A DNA stretch of 60,827 nucleotides from Lentisphaerota bacterium (GTDB taxonomy: Bacteria > Verrucomicrobiota > Lentisphaeria > Victivallales > Victivallaceae). The stretch spans positions 1-60,827 of the forward strand of contig SUWE01000011.1 in assembly GCA_015061615.1 (NCBI GenBank), in the 5' to 3' direction. Positions 25,070-35,047 of this stretch are shown here, piece after piece (position 1 is the stretch's first letter; each line of letters starts with the position of its first letter). The notes under the pieces were generated by a model, which was given only the letters and a program-made list of their open reading frames with translations, did not search any database and was not told where the DNA came from. Position numbers and translations under genes: made by a program.

Positions 25070-26176
25070 ATGAAAAAATTTATCCGTTTACTTATAGGTT
25101 CGGGCGAAAATTGCGCCGATATCCGCTATATCACCGGAATTTCCACTCCGGATGACTTCATCTTCTTTGAATACCGTGACCGCCAATGCGCCGTCCTTTC
25201 GCCGCTTGAGATCGACCGCGGCAGGGCAGCTGCCAAAGCGGGGGTGGAAACGGTCTGCGATATTGATTTCGGCGGCAGAAGCCGCATTGCCATAATCACC
25301 CGTATCGCCGAAGAATGCCGCTGCAAAGATTTTGTTGTTCCGGCGGACTTTCCCTTCGGTCTGGCGGAAAAAATGCGCGCCGCAGGTTTTTCCGTAACTG
25401 CTGAAGAAAATACCTTCTTCCCCCAAAGAGAGTTCAAAACTCCGGCTGAAGCCGATGCCGTCACCGCCGCCCAGCGCGCCGCAGAAGCAGGTTTGGCACG
25501 CGCGGTGGATATCCTCAGAAAATCAACTGTTTCAGGGAATTTCATTCATTATAACGGCAACGTCCTCACCAGTGAATTTCTCCGTGCTGAGATAGATTCC
25601 GAAATACTGCACCACAACATGCTGCCTGCCGGAACCATCTGTGCTTCCGGCGCTCAGGGCGCCCAGCCGCACAATGCCGGCAGCGGTCCATTGAAAGCGA
25701 ACTCCCCCATCGTTATGGATATCTTCCCCCGCTCACCTGAAACCGGCTACTGGGGCGACCTCACCCGCACCGTGGTCAAGGGCAAAGCCCTGCCGATCGT
25801 CCGCAAAGCCTACGACGCGGTGCTTGAAGCGCGGGAATACACTAAAAAACTTATAAAACCCGGCATGTACGGCGCCGCTATCCACTGCGCGGCTGAAGCG
25901 ATTCTGGAAAAACACCACTTTTACACCGGCAGCAACGAACAGGGACAATTCGGCTTCTTCCACGGTCTCGGTCACGGCGTCGGTCTGGAAATCCACGAAA
26001 TGCCCCGTCTTTCACCCAAAGCGCGCACCGCACTCAAAGGCGGCGAAGTGGTAACGGTTGAACCGGGACTCTACTACCCGGAGTGGGGCGGAATACGGCT
26101 GGAAGACCTTGTCTATCTTTCCCCTGAAGGCAAAACCGTCTGTCTGACTCAGGCTCCGGATTTTCTGGAACTCTGA
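25070..26176 (+). CDS. Xaa-Pro aminopeptidase-like M24 metallopeptidase
   Basis: The 368-residue cytoplasmic peptidase has the creatinase-like N-terminal domain and the M24 'pita-bread' domain. Candidate metal ligands are in place: Asp in VMDIFPR and Asp in GDLTRTV about 11 residues on, His in FFHGLGHGVGLEIHE, and Glu in VEPGLYYPEWGGIRLED. It probably removes the N-terminal residue from peptides with proline at position 2; the exact substrate is uncertain. No good ribosome-binding site precedes the ATG. Its 3' end overlaps the convergent pnuC gene by 28 bases. Confidence 0.87.
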   Translation: MKKFIRLLIGSGENCADIRYITGISTPDDFIFFEYRDRQCAVLSPLEIDRGRAAAKAGVETVCDIDFGGRSRIAIITRIAEECRCKDFVVPADFPFGLAEKMRAAGFSVTAEENTFFPQREFKTPAEADAVTAAQRAAEAGLARAVDILRKSTVSGNFIHYNGNVLTSEFLRAEIDSEILHHNMLPAGTICASGAQGAQPHNAGSGPLKANSPIVMDIFPRSPETGYWGDLTRTVVKGKALPIVRKAYDAVLEAREYTKKLIKPGMYGAAIHCAAEAILEKHHFYTGSNEQGQFGFFHGLGHGVGLEIHEMPRLSPKARTALKGGEVVTVEPGLYYPEWGGIRLEDLVYLSPEGKTVCLTQAPDFLEL

Positions 26177-26865
26177 GCGCGGCTGACATCGCGGTGCCAC
26201 CGGATATAGAAAATAATACCGGTAATCAGCATTATCAGCCACCAGAGCAAGGTGGCAACGGAGTTTCCGCTGTTCAGATACACTCTCAGCCACATGCCGA
26301 CGGATATGCTGTTGACAAGTATCCACAACAGCCATTGTTCCATACACCGTTTGACCGTCAATATCATCGCCGCAACCGAAAGCACCGTTGTGGAGGCATC
26401 TATGACCGGCTGACTGCCGCCGGCAAGAAATAATCCCGCTGCCAGAATCATTATTGAAACGGCACAAACTGCGGCACAAATGATCCGTCCGCGGAGATCC
26501 AGTTTGTTTTTTATCACGCACTGTTCATCATCCATCTGCCTGCGCCAGAAAAATATCCCGGCAAACATCATCGGCAGATACCAGCACCAGTTCAGCAGAG
26601 TATCGCCGTAGAGTTTCTGTCCAAAGGCAATGTAACCGTAGGATGCAGAGTTGAATACTCCGAAAAAGTAACAGCTTATCTTACCCTTGCCCGCAAGCAG
26701 GGTGTAAAGCGTTCCGGTGACAGCTGAAGCTATTCCCAGTGCAGAGTCTCCGAGATAAACAGATATTCCGCATATCGCACCGGTACACGCCAGAAGATAT
26801 ACGACCTCCCATGCCTGCCAGTTGAGAAATTCCCCCCGGATAAATCCGGCAACTTTTTTCCACAT
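26149..26865 (-). CDS. pnuC: PnuC-family vitamin transporter
   Basis: The 238-residue protein has about seven hydrophobic segments and PnuC features, among them WQAWEVVYLLACTGAICG near the N-terminus, YGYIAFGQKLYGDTLLNWCW mid-protein, and WILVNSISVGMWL near the C-terminus. PnuC proteins take up nicotinamide riboside; close relatives carry thiamine (PnuT) or riboflavin (PnuX), and the substrate cannot be set from sequence alone. The start at 26865 follows AGAGGTGCTT; the longer frame crosses the terminator at 26886-26914 and is rejected. No own promoter was found, so it may rely on readthrough from the secretin operon. No NAD-type riboswitch was recognised. Confidence 0.85.
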   Translation of the reverse strand: MWKKVAGFIRGEFLNWQAWEVVYLLACTGAICGISVYLGDSALGIASAVTGTLYTLLAGKGKISCYFFGVFNSASYGYIAFGQKLYGDTLLNWCWYLPMMFAGIFFWRRQMDDEQCVIKNKLDLRGRIICAAVCAVSIMILAAGLFLAGGSQPVIDASTTVLSVAAMILTVKRCMEQWLLWILVNSISVGMWLRVYLNSGNSVATLLWWLIMLITGIIFYIRWHRDVSRAQSSRKSGA

Positions 26866-26885
26866 AAGCACCTCTTGCATTAAAG

Positions 26886-26914
26886 AAAAACGGCAGAGGT
26901 AAACCCTCTGCCGT
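26886..26914 (-). terminator. Terminator between the secretin operon and pnuC
   Basis: On the minus strand ACGGCAGAGG pairs with CCTCTGCCGT around a short loop, followed by T5 at 26886-26890. It lies 26 bases after the second secretin gene. Confidence 0.88.
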
Positions 26915-26940
26915 CTTACAGGATTCACAGTGATAATATA

Positions 26941-28935
26941 TCACTTGATCTCGTCGGTGTCAATACCGTACTGCTGGAAAAACATATTTCCGACTTTACT
27001 GTCAACACCTTTATTAACCTTCTTCAGTGATTTTTCGATCTTCGCCTGATTGTCAGCGGTCATGCCGCTCTGACGCGGAGCAGAAAGTTCAACTGTCGCA
27101 ACGACCACAAGCTGTGACTGCTTGATGGATTCGTTTTCGGTGCTGAAGAGCAGTCCGAGAACCGGAATGTCTTTCAAAAACGGCAAACCGGCAACACTGC
27201 GGACGGTTTCAGTACGGCGCAGACCGCCGATGACAAACTCCTGATTGCCGTAACCGGCCTGGAATTTGGTCTTGATATCGGAGTCACTGACACGCGGGGA
27301 ACCGTCAGAGTTCCAGCCGAGCAGTGAAACGGTGTTTCCGGCGAACTCGATGGTAGCCGCCGCACCGGTGACGACCGGACGGACCTTCAGATTGAAGAGG
27401 AAGCCATCCTGAGCCATGGGATACTGCAATTTACCGTGGATGATACCGGGGAAACCTTCTACTGAAGTATCACCCTTGGTGAACCATGAGAAGAGTGTTC
27501 CGGCAGTTCCGGAAAGGTCATTGGCATATTTGTTCATATACTCAGTGACAAACTTGGTCACCCAGTTGGTAACAAAACCCTGGACTTCAGTCATCTGGAG
27601 TTTACCAGCCTTTACCATTTCAGTAGCAAGTTTGGTGGCAACTTCAGTGGCATATTTGGTAACTTCACTCTGAACCTGGCTGATCATAGACTGGACAGAG
27701 GAAGTCAGATTGCCGTCTTTGTCAGTGATATTCGGTTTCCAGATGGGCACACCGTCATGGTAATTGATCATACGCGGAGTGAACGCCGCAATGGAAAGAT
27801 CTGAGAAATATTTATCTTTCAGCAGAGTTTCCGGCAGAATCTTCGCCAGCTGCTGACGGTAGATCGCATTCGGGTTCGGGTCGGTGTAGGCAAATTCTCC
27901 CATTCCGTAACCTTCATCCACAGAGTAGTCATTGCGTTCATAGAAGTAACCGTAGTTCAGCGTAATGGAAGAAATCTCACGGTTTTTCGCAAGCAGCGTT
28001 CCGCTGGTCAGCACTTTGGCTTTACCGATGCTGGTGAGGAAGTCGAGGTAACGGGTGTTCCATTTCGGGTTGAAGTTCCAATAACTGGTGCGGTTGGAAC
28101 CGTTGTTGTCAACACCGCCGTGGAAGAAGCTCGACCAGTTGCGGCGCACACGGGCACCGGCAGAGAAAAGGTCAACACCTTCGTTGTTCTTCCAGCTCTG
28201 GAAGTCGACACCGATACGGTCGTCGTTTTCAGCAAAGATCTCAATGACTTTGTAGCCGATACGGACTTCCGGAATCGGTTTGTCATATTTAACAAGCATC
28301 TCTTTGATGATTTTGCCGGACCACTCCGGAGCGCAGACCATCAGCATGTTCAGCTCGGCGTCGACAAGCATCGAATCCGGAGAGACAACAAACTGCGGAT
28401 CCATCTGATTGGTACCGACAACTTTGAGCATGCTCATCAGTGTCGCAGCAGGCAGATGTTTGGGGAAATAGACCCATGCGCTGTCGTTGCTGACGTTGGC
28501 AAGATCTTTTTTATCCAGTTTGGCGATAATGGAGTCGATACCTTCACCGTTTTTGTTGTCTTTGAAGCGGTATTCTTCAGCAGAAACAAGCAAAAATGCG
28601 GTTCCGTCGGTATATTTCAGCGCAGAAACCTGCACCGGACTGGCGTTGACCTGCTTAGCTTCGACCGTATTGCGGACATAGGCACGGGCAATGTACGGAT
28701 CAGCAGATTTCAACCGGTACGCTTTGGTATAGACGTAGGGGTCACTGTTGCCCGCATCAAAACGGACCTCGTTGGTCTTTTCGTCGATGCTGACTTTCAG
28801 TTCGGTATTGACTGCCGGTGATTTGAAACCGGAAGACATCTCGTTGGCAAGATCGCGGGGAGTACCGGGAACAACTTCAGCGGCAAAACAGCTGAACGCA
28901 CCGGCAACAGCAAAAAGTAACAATGATTTTTTCAT
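26941..28935 (-). CDS. Secretin-like outer-membrane protein (GspD/PilQ type) with amphipathic insertion
   Basis: The 664-residue protein has a signal peptide (about 1-19, ending CFAAE) and N-terminal mixed alpha/beta regions. Its end is typical of the secretin family: FVIGGLRRTETVRSVAGLPF, KDIPVLGLLFSTENE, then QSQLVVVATVEL. Secretins form the outer-membrane gate of type II secretion and type IV pilus systems. Between the N-domains and the secretin core, about residues 405-480 form an amphipathic stretch with repeated T/V/A patterns (EVTKYATEVATKLATEMV, VTNWVTKFVTEYM) that I do not recognise from standard secretins. It lies six bases downstream of a second, different secretin gene. Confidence 0.78.
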   Translation of the reverse strand: MKKSLLLFAVAGAFSCFAAEVVPGTPRDLANEMSSGFKSPAVNTELKVSIDEKTNEVRFDAGNSDPYVYTKAYRLKSADPYIARAYVRNTVEAKQVNASPVQVSALKYTDGTAFLLVSAEEYRFKDNKNGEGIDSIIAKLDKKDLANVSNDSAWVYFPKHLPAATLMSMLKVVGTNQMDPQFVVSPDSMLVDAELNMLMVCAPEWSGKIIKEMLVKYDKPIPEVRIGYKVIEIFAENDDRIGVDFQSWKNNEGVDLFSAGARVRRNWSSFFHGGVDNNGSNRTSYWNFNPKWNTRYLDFLTSIGKAKVLTSGTLLAKNREISSITLNYGYFYERNDYSVDEGYGMGEFAYTDPNPNAIYRQQLAKILPETLLKDKYFSDLSIAAFTPRMINYHDGVPIWKPNITDKDGNLTSSVQSMISQVQSEVTKYATEVATKLATEMVKAGKLQMTEVQGFVTNWVTKFVTEYMNKYANDLSGTAGTLFSWFTKGDTSVEGFPGIIHGKLQYPMAQDGFLFNLKVRPVVTGAAATIEFAGNTVSLLGWNSDGSPRVSDSDIKTKFQAGYGNQEFVIGGLRRTETVRSVAGLPFLKDIPVLGLLFSTENESIKQSQLVVVATVELSAPRQSGMTADNQAKIEKSLKKVNKGVDSKVGNMFFQQYGIDTDEIK

Positions 28936-28941
28936 GGCTTA

Positions 28942-30468
28942 TCAGTCCTCAAAGAAATCTTTCTGTTGACGTTCGTGAATTTCAACCGTGCGGCTGCTGG
29001 AAGCGGCACCGCTGGTGGCGGGAGTCACCAAACTCGCTTCGGCGGTAATGATGATATAGGTGGTCTCACGGACAACCGTGGTGGTGCTGAAAAGATATTT
29101 CAAAATCGGAATCTTGGAAAGAACAGGCAGACCGATGGTCTGACGGACTTCGGAATCCTTTTCATAAACACCGACAACCTTTTCGACATTGTAGCCGAGG
29201 GTCATTCCGCCGGTGATGGAAGCGGCATTGCTCAGTTCCTGTCCGGTGTTTCCGCGCTCAACGACGTTTTTGAAGTTGAATTTATAGCGGAACAGCACGC
29301 CGCCGTTGTTCAGATCTTTTTCATTTCCGGTCGGGAAAGGAATAAAACCGTCGGCATCAGCTTTGGAGCGGTCGCCGGGCATACAGATGATCGGATTGGA
29401 AACAAGCAGTTCCAGCTGGGGCGGATTTTTGTAAAGTTCGCCGGTATCATCAGTTTCAAAGCTCGCACCGATAAAGGAACGGCCCTGGCTGTTTTTGGCG
29501 ATATTCTGATATTCCGGAGCCATGGTCAGCTTGTACTGATACGGAGCTTTTTCCGGATTCTCTTTCTGGTATTTGATAAGTTCGCGGAAATCCTCGATGC
29601 TCTTGACCGGAGTGCTGACAAAAGTCAGTGCGGCATCAGCGGCAACGGAGGCTTCTCCGGACTGCTGGAGACAGCGGATAAAGCTCATGTCAAACGAAGG
29701 AGCGAAGAAAATACCGCCGTAGCCCCAGGTAGCAGCACTGGAAAGAGCGGAAGTCATCGCTTCATTCAGAACCAGACGGCCGGCATTGTAACCGACATTG
29801 AGCAGGTTCACACCGGGACCGTTTTTCCATGCAAGATAGTCGAAACCGACGTCACGCAGGGTGCTTTCGCGAACTTCATAGTAGTTGAAGCGGATACGCG
29901 CCTGCGGAAGCGGACGGTCAAGCAGCTTCATCCAATCCAGAGTTCCCTGAGCGGAAGTCACAGCATCGCGCCAGAAAATCGTGTTGGTCGCCAGATCGAT
30001 TCCGGAAGTACCTTCGCTTGAAGCGACAACATCATCAATGATCTGTTTGAACTCCGCCGCAGCACGGTATTTCGGAGTGTACGCAACACGGACGATTCCG
30101 GTACCTTCAACTTTGGCGGCTTTGCCGTTTTTGCCCGGCACATCAAGCTGGCTGATGAGATCTGCCACATACGGCATGAACTCCTCGCCGGTCGTGATGA
30201 GGAAACCGACTCCGCGGTTGCCGGCAAAGTTGACACACTGCATACGCGAATTTGCGTTGTAACGCAGGATCGCGGATTTTACATAAGGAACAAGATCCTG
30301 AGCCGACATGTATTTGAGTTCAAACATGCGGCTGACCATGCGGGGATTGCCGTTTACCTGCACGATCTTTATGTCCCGGACTCCGGCCGCTTTTGCATTT
30401 TCAGCAGCAGCCAAGCCCCCACACCACACTGTCAAAGACAGCGCCAACAATAATAAACGCCTTTTCAC
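28942..30468 (-). CDS. Second secretin-like outer-membrane protein
   Basis: The 508-residue protein has a signal peptide (about 1-22) and then MFELKYMSAQDLVPYVKSAI, an N1-domain-like pattern of secretins. The C-terminal part carries the family signature QTIGLPVLSKIPILKYLFST followed by TTYIIITAEASL. The start is GTG at 30468 with AAGGAGAGATT ahead of it. The next secretin follows after six bases, so the two are co-translated and may form a mixed ring or two N-domain variants. It lies 57 bases behind a marR gene with no terminator between them, so the MarR promoter may drive all three. Confidence 0.75.
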   Translation of the reverse strand: MKRRLLLLALSLTVWCGGLAAAENAKAAGVRDIKIVQVNGNPRMVSRMFELKYMSAQDLVPYVKSAILRYNANSRMQCVNFAGNRGVGFLITTGEEFMPYVADLISQLDVPGKNGKAAKVEGTGIVRVAYTPKYRAAAEFKQIIDDVVASSEGTSGIDLATNTIFWRDAVTSAQGTLDWMKLLDRPLPQARIRFNYYEVRESTLRDVGFDYLAWKNGPGVNLLNVGYNAGRLVLNEAMTSALSSAATWGYGGIFFAPSFDMSFIRCLQQSGEASVAADAALTFVSTPVKSIEDFRELIKYQKENPEKAPYQYKLTMAPEYQNIAKNSQGRSFIGASFETDDTGELYKNPPQLELLVSNPIICMPGDRSKADADGFIPFPTGNEKDLNNGGVLFRYKFNFKNVVERGNTGQELSNAASITGGMTLGYNVEKVVGVYEKDSEVRQTIGLPVLSKIPILKYLFSTTTVVRETTYIIITAEASLVTPATSGAASSSRTVEIHERQQKDFFED

Positions 30469-30525
30469 AATCTCTCCTTGTTTTGGGTTAAAAAATAAAA
30501 AAGGCTATACTTACACCGGAAATCC

Positions 30526-30990
30526 TCAGGGCAGCACTTGCAGCCCGTTGATTGTTTCCAGTTTACGACATACCAGAAGACAGCTGCTTTCCAATGCCTC
30601 AATCTGGGCATCGGTGCAGTTGCGCAGTTCATTCACGATTATCCGTTCAAGTTCAGAATCTATCTCATCAAAAAGATCAAGCAAACTCTGTCCGGGACGG
30701 ACAAGAATATTACGCCGGTCTTTGGGATCCTGTTCCCGTATGACAACGCCAAGGGTCGTCATCTTGTCGATAAAAAGCGAAGCCGCAGAACTCGACAATC
30801 CGGTAAGTGTCATCACCTGCTGAAGATTGCACGGCATCGCAAGGCGGATCATCATAAGATAATCAAGCTGTTTGAATGATACTTTTTTGGAAAATTCCTT
30901 CCATTCATTCCGGCTGCGGACATCACACATGCACAACCGCCGCTGATAATCTATCAAGCGGTACATCCGTTTGAAACAGTTCACATTCAT
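30526..30990 (-). CDS. MarR-family transcriptional regulator
   Basis: The 154-residue product has the MarR winged-helix layout: LDYLMMIRLAM, then the recognition region VMTLTGLSSSAASLFIDKMTTLGVV and the wing EQDPKDRRNILV. The start at 30990 follows AAGGATACC; the longer frame would include the operator palindrome and is rejected. MarR proteins usually repress their own operon and release DNA on binding a small phenolic or similar ligand. The palindrome at 31027-31052, immediately after its promoter, suggests autoregulation. The genes behind it are two secretins, an uncommon target for this family. Confidence 0.85.
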   Translation of the reverse strand: MNVNCFKRMYRLIDYQRRLCMCDVRSRNEWKEFSKKVSFKQLDYLMMIRLAMPCNLQQVMTLTGLSSSAASLFIDKMTTLGVVIREQDPKDRRNILVRPGQSLLDLFDEIDSELERIIVNELRNCTDAQIEALESSCLLVCRKLETINGLQVLP

Positions 30991-31026
30991 CTGACGGTAT
31001 CCTTCTGTTTGATATACACAAAAATT

Positions 31027-31052
31027 TGTTAAAAAATAAAATATTTTTAACA
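31027..31052. promoter_or_regulatory. Candidate MarR operator (26-bp palindrome)
   Basis: TGTTAAAAA (31027-31035) and TTTTTAACA (31044-31052) are perfect 9-base inverted repeats around an 8-base centre. The site covers the predicted transcription start of the marR-secretin operon. Confidence 0.6.
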
Positions 31053-31059
31053 TTCAGAT

Positions 31060-31088
31060 AATATACCACCATTCTGCCGTTTTGTCAA
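31060..31088 (-). promoter_or_regulatory. Consensus promoter of the marR-secretin operon
   Basis: On the minus strand TTGACA (31083-31088), 17 bases and TATATT (31060-31065) form a near-perfect sigma-70-type promoter. Such strength makes sense if MarR represses it through the adjoining palindrome. Confidence 0.8.
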
Positions 31089-31174
31089 GGATCATTTTTA
31101 TATTTTAACTTCAAGGCAGGATTATAAGGAACTGCTGAATATCAAGATTTTATCTTATTTTTTCAGTCATGACC

Positions 31175-31203
31175 TTGACTCCGGCGCTGTAATACAGTAT
31201 ATT
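31175..31203 (+). promoter_or_regulatory. Promoter of the antiporter gene
   Basis: TTGACT (31175-31180), a 17-base spacer and TATATT (31198-31203) lie about 30 bases before the start codon at 31234, divergent to the marR promoter. Confidence 0.75.
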
Positions 31204-31233
31204 AAAAGATATACAACAAACCGGGGTTTACAA

Positions 31234-32703
31234 ATGTCAACAGGCGATTCAATAATACTCATTTCCGGAATACTTCTCATGGCGGGTGTATTTTCCAATA
31301 AAATTTCTGCGAAATTCAATCTGCCGACACTGCTCCTCTTTCTCGGAGCCGGAATCGTTGCCGAACTTCTGCTCCCCTTCAATGGCGGCAGCTATGCTCA
31401 GCATATCAACTTTTTCGGTATCATCGCCATGTGTTTCATCCTTTTTTCCGGCGGCTGTGAAACCTCTCTGGATAATATCCGTCCGGTCGCGGTACACGGT
31501 CTGGTTCTGGCGATGCCCGGCGTTATCCTCACCGCATTGCTCATCGGCAGCGGGGCATATTTTGTCCTCGGCGGCAAATATCATTTCACCTGGTGTCTGC
31601 TGCTGGGTTCGATCATATCCTCAACCGATGCCGCGGCAGTTTTTTCGATACTGCGCGGTCAGGGAGTCGGTTTGAAAGGGAAGCTCAAGCCGCTTCTGGA
31701 ATTTGAGTCCGGAAGCAACGACCCGACAGCCGCATTCCTCACTTTGCTGATGATAAATATCGTTCTCGGCAAAAGCGGAAACTTTTTCGTCCAGATACCG
31801 CTGGTGATCTACCAGCTCGGCGGCGGTCTGCTGCTCGGCTGGGCATTCGGCAGACTCGGTCAGAAACTTTTTTATGTCAAACTTGCCCACGAAGGTCTCT
31901 ACTTCGTCACCGGAGTCGCTTATGTCCTGCTCTGTTACGGAATAACTCAGCTTTTGCACGCAAACGGATTTATGGCATGTTATGTCTGCGGCGTGATGCT
32001 CAACTCCGGCAGATACAATTACCAGAAGGCGCTGACGAAATTTTACAACGGTATCGCATGGCTGATGCAGGTCGGACTTTTTACCGTGCTGGGATTTCTC
32101 GCCAATCCTAAAGAACTCATCTCTCCGCAAGTCTGGCTGCCGGGAATCGCTCTCGGCTTGCTTTTGATGTTCATCGCCCGTCCGCTGGCGGTATTCATCT
32201 GTCTGGCAGGCAGTGAATTTTCACTCCGGGAAAAACTTATGGTATCGTGGGTCGGTATCCGCGGTGCGGCGCCGATCGTGCTGGCAACATTCCCGCTTGC
32301 CGCAGGGGTGGAAAATGCCGACTTCATGTTCCGCATCATCTTCTTTATGGTTATTATTTCCATTCTTCTGCAAGGCGGAATGCTGATGCCGGTCGCCCGC
32401 TGGCTCAAGGTTGCTAAAACCGCCAAACGCACCTACGCCCCTGCCCCGCTGGAACTGGAAGTGACCCATAACTCTGCCAATCAGGAGATGCAGGAGTACC
32501 ATATCGGCGAAAATCATCCTTTTGCGGGAAAAACTCTCGCCCAGATCGCTCTGCCGCAAGGCGTACTTGTAACAATGATACGGCGGAACAACACCTTCAT
32601 ACCGCCCCGGGGCGATACCATGATCCAGGCGGGAGACGGATTGCTGATCATGGCAGAGATCGGATTGCTCCGCCGGGTCGAAGAGAAATATTTCCGCAGT
32701 TGA
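31234..32703 (+). CDS. Potassium/proton antiporter, CvrA/NhaP2 type
   Basis: The 489-residue protein has about 12 membrane helices of the CPA1 sodium/proton exchanger fold. LGSIISSTDAAAVFSIL and FESGSNDPTAAFLTLL hold the paired acidic residues that carry ions, and WVGIRGAAPIVLAT is the conserved late helix. The last ~90 residues form a soluble TrkA-C-like domain (EYHIGENHPFAGKTLAQIAL..., IQAGDGLLIMAE). This combination is that of NhaP2/CvrA, which exports K+ or Na+ in exchange for protons and aids volume and pH control. The ribosome-binding site is weak. It converges on copA, 15 bases from its stop codon. Confidence 0.9.
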   Translation: MSTGDSIILISGILLMAGVFSNKISAKFNLPTLLLFLGAGIVAELLLPFNGGSYAQHINFFGIIAMCFILFSGGCETSLDNIRPVAVHGLVLAMPGVILTALLIGSGAYFVLGGKYHFTWCLLLGSIISSTDAAAVFSILRGQGVGLKGKLKPLLEFESGSNDPTAAFLTLLMINIVLGKSGNFFVQIPLVIYQLGGGLLLGWAFGRLGQKLFYVKLAHEGLYFVTGVAYVLLCYGITQLLHANGFMACYVCGVMLNSGRYNYQKALTKFYNGIAWLMQVGLFTVLGFLANPKELISPQVWLPGIALGLLLMFIARPLAVFICLAGSEFSLREKLMVSWVGIRGAAPIVLATFPLAAGVENADFMFRIIFFMVIISILLQGGMLMPVARWLKVAKTAKRTYAPAPLELEVTHNSANQEMQEYHIGENHPFAGKTLAQIALPQGVLVTMIRRNNTFIPPRGDTMIQAGDGLLIMAEIGLLRRVEEKYFRS

Positions 32704-32718
32704 CCCGGTTTCAAATCG

Positions 32719-34878
32719 CTACTGCAGTTTCACCCGGCGCAGCCGAAGAGCATTAAGCACCACGGTAAGGGAACTTGCCGCCATTGCTCCGGCGCAGAAT
32801 GCGGGATTGAGCATCAAATTGCAAAGCACCGCCAAGCCGCCTGCCGCCAGCGGGATTCCGCATATATTGTAGAAAAACGCCCAGAAAAGATTCTGACGGA
32901 TCACCCGGAAGGTCATCCGGCTGAGTTTTATCATCTTTACCACTTCCTGCAGATTTGAACTTAAAAGCACCACGTCGGCACTTTCCAGAGCAATATCACT
33001 GCCCGAACCGATGGCAACCCCCAAATCACTGGCGGCAAGCACCGGTGCATCATTGATCCCGTCACCGACCATGCCGGTCAAAACGCCATCTGCACGGATA
33101 TTTTTCAGCTTTTGGACCTTTTCCTGAGGCAGAAGTCCGGCGTAAAAACCATCCAAATCCAGCACTTTGGCAACAGCTTCTGCCGCCGGTTGATTATCAC
33201 CGGTAAGCATAAAGCACTTTATGCCCATTTTTTTCAATGCCCTCACCGCCTCTGCCGCCTCATCCCGCAACCGGTCTCCGGCGGCGATAACTCCGGCAAA
33301 AACTCCATCTGCCGCCCCGTAGATCAAGGTCGCACCGGCAGGCACATCCAAATCCTCTTTCAGCATCACCAGATTATCCTCCATAAGCTGACGGTTGCCG
33401 AAAAGCCACACTTTTCCGTTGATTTCTCCCCGCACCCCTCTGCCGGGAATTGCAGAAAACCCCTTGATTTCCTCTTCAAAATCCAACTTTCTTTTCCGGC
33501 ATTCGGCAATCACCGCATTTGCCAGAGGATGTTCGGAAAATCTTTCAACTGCCGCCGCACACCGGATGAACTCATCCTCTTCACAACATCCGGCGGCAAC
33601 GACCTTTTTCACCTCCGGAACTCCGGCGGTAAGCGTGCCGGTTTTATCGAAAATGAGCTGTCGGATCTTTGCCGCCGTTTCCAGTGCCGCGCCGTTTTTG
33701 ATCAAAATCCCATCGGCGGCTCCTCTGCCGATACCGCTTATCAAAGCTATGGGAACTGCCAGTCCCAGAGCGCAGGGACAGGCAACCACCAGAACTGAAA
33801 GGGAAAAGTGCAACGCCTGAGCGCCCGTTCCGAAAATCATCCACAATACCGCAGTCAAAATCGCTGCTCCAAATATGAACCAGACAAAAAAACCGGAAAC
33901 TTTATCCGCAAGTTTCGCCGCCGGAGGACGGGAGTTCTGAGCTTCACTGATCAATGCCACTATCCTGCCCAGCACACTTGCTTCTCCCGTGGAGGTGATC
34001 TCCACATCCATTGAACCATCCACATTTACCGTGCCGCCGGTGATCTGATCGCCGGGAGCTTTGCTCACCGGAACTGATTCCCCCGTAAGCATGGACTCAT
34101 TGACAAAACTTTCCCCGCTTCTCACCACTGCATCTGCCGGAATTTTCTCCCCCGGCTTCACCCGTACCATATCTCCGGCAAGCAGTTCACTTACCGGTAC
34201 ATCACACTCAACACCGTTCCGGAGCAAATGCGCCTCAGGCGGAGTCAATTCCAGCAGTTGACGAATCGCCGCCGAAGCCGAGCGCCGGGAACGGAGTTCC
34301 AGCGTTTTACCCAGCATGATCAGGGTAATGATCATCGCCGCAGTATCGAAATAGAGGTGTCCGCCGGGATTTGCCGCCACCAGTATCACACTGTAAATTA
34401 TCCCCGCCAGAGCGCCGCAGGAGATGAGAGAATCCATATTCGGAGTCAGCCGGATAAGCCCCGGAATACCCCGGATAAAAAAGTTCCTCCCGGCAAGCAG
34501 TACCGGAATAAGCAATATGACCTGCACCACCCAGTTCCATTTGAATTCGGCAGGGATTTTCCCGAAACAGGCAACCAGCAGCAGTACCGTAAAACCGAGC
34601 GCGATAAAAAAGTCCCGGAAATCCGTGGTCAAATCCGGCTCTTTTTCCGGGGTCAACGCCTTTGGCGGCAAAGAACCTTTGAATCCAAGATCATCTATCG
34701 CTGCCAGAACTGTCGCATCATCCGGCATCCCTGCCGGAGAAAGGAAACTCAATCTGCCGGATGCAAAGTTGACGTAAACCTCCTCCACCTGAGGCAATGC
34801 TTTGATCGCCCGTTCCAACGCTGCGGCGCAACCGGCACAGCGCATACCGCTTACTGCAAAACTCCGTTTTTCTTTCAT
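32719..34878 (-). CDS. copA: Copper-translocating P-type ATPase
   Basis: The 719-residue P1B-type ATPase exports Cu(I) from the cytoplasm. It has one N-terminal heavy-metal domain with [10 protein letters not shown] at about 11-20 and a membrane part with the copper-binding CPC in [16 protein letters not shown]. The phosphorylation site is [10 protein letters not shown], and the nucleotide domain includes [10 protein letters not shown] and [16 protein letters not shown]. These are the marks of the CopA subgroup. No copper chaperone or CueR-type regulator is adjacent. The 169-bp gap before it shows AT-rich DNA and no clear promoter. Confidence 0.94.
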   Translation of the reverse strand: MKEKRSFAVSGMRCAGCAAALERAIKALPQVEEVYVNFASGRLSFLSPAGMPDDATVLAAIDDLGFKGSLPPKALTPEKEPDLTTDFRDFFIALGFTVLLLVACFGKIPAEFKWNWVVQVILLIPVLLAGRNFFIRGIPGLIRLTPNMDSLISCGALAGIIYSVILVAANPGGHLYFDTAAMIITLIMLGKTLELRSRRSASAAIRQLLELTPPEAHLLRNGVECDVPVSELLAGDMVRVKPGEKIPADAVVRSGESFVNESMLTGESVPVSKAPGDQITGGTVNVDGSMDVEITSTGEASVLGRIVALISEAQNSRPPAAKLADKVSGFFVWFIFGAAILTAVLWMIFGTGAQALHFSLSVLVVACPCALGLAVPIALISGIGRGAADGILIKNGAALETAAKIRQLIFDKTGTLTAGVPEVKKVVAAGCCEEDEFIRCAAAVERFSEHPLANAVIAECRKRKLDFEEEIKGFSAIPGRGVRGEINGKVWLFGNRQLMEDNLVMLKEDLDVPAGATLIYGAADGVFAGVIAAGDRLRDEAAEAVRALKKMGIKCFMLTGDNQPAAEAVAKVLDLDGFYAGLLPQEKVQKLKNIRADGVLTGMVGDGINDAPVLAASDLGVAIGSGSDIALESADVVLLSSNLQEVVKMIKLSRMTFRVIRQNLFWAFFYNICGIPLAAGGLAVLCNLMLNPAFCAGAMAASSLTVVLNALRLRRVKLQ

Positions 34879-35047
34879 AACTTATCACACATACTCTGTA
34901 ATTGGTTTATCATCAGAGTCAATTTCAAAAGTAATTCAAAAAGAGATTAAAAAATCAGCGTTGATGAGATTAAAGCTGGTGTTTGAGCGTGGCTATTGAA
35001 TAGATAACCACCGAAAACGCCCCGCTTTAAGATCGCAGCGATGAATT

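Noticed and set aside
26866..26940. Riboswitch upstream of pnuC
   Set aside because: Only a simple terminator hairpin is present; no NAD-, preQ1- or TPP-type conserved core could be seen.
34980..35010. Small hairpin GTGG...CCAC between copA and the thioesterase
   Set aside because: An eight-pair stem with a G-T pair and no T-run; no clear function on either strand.
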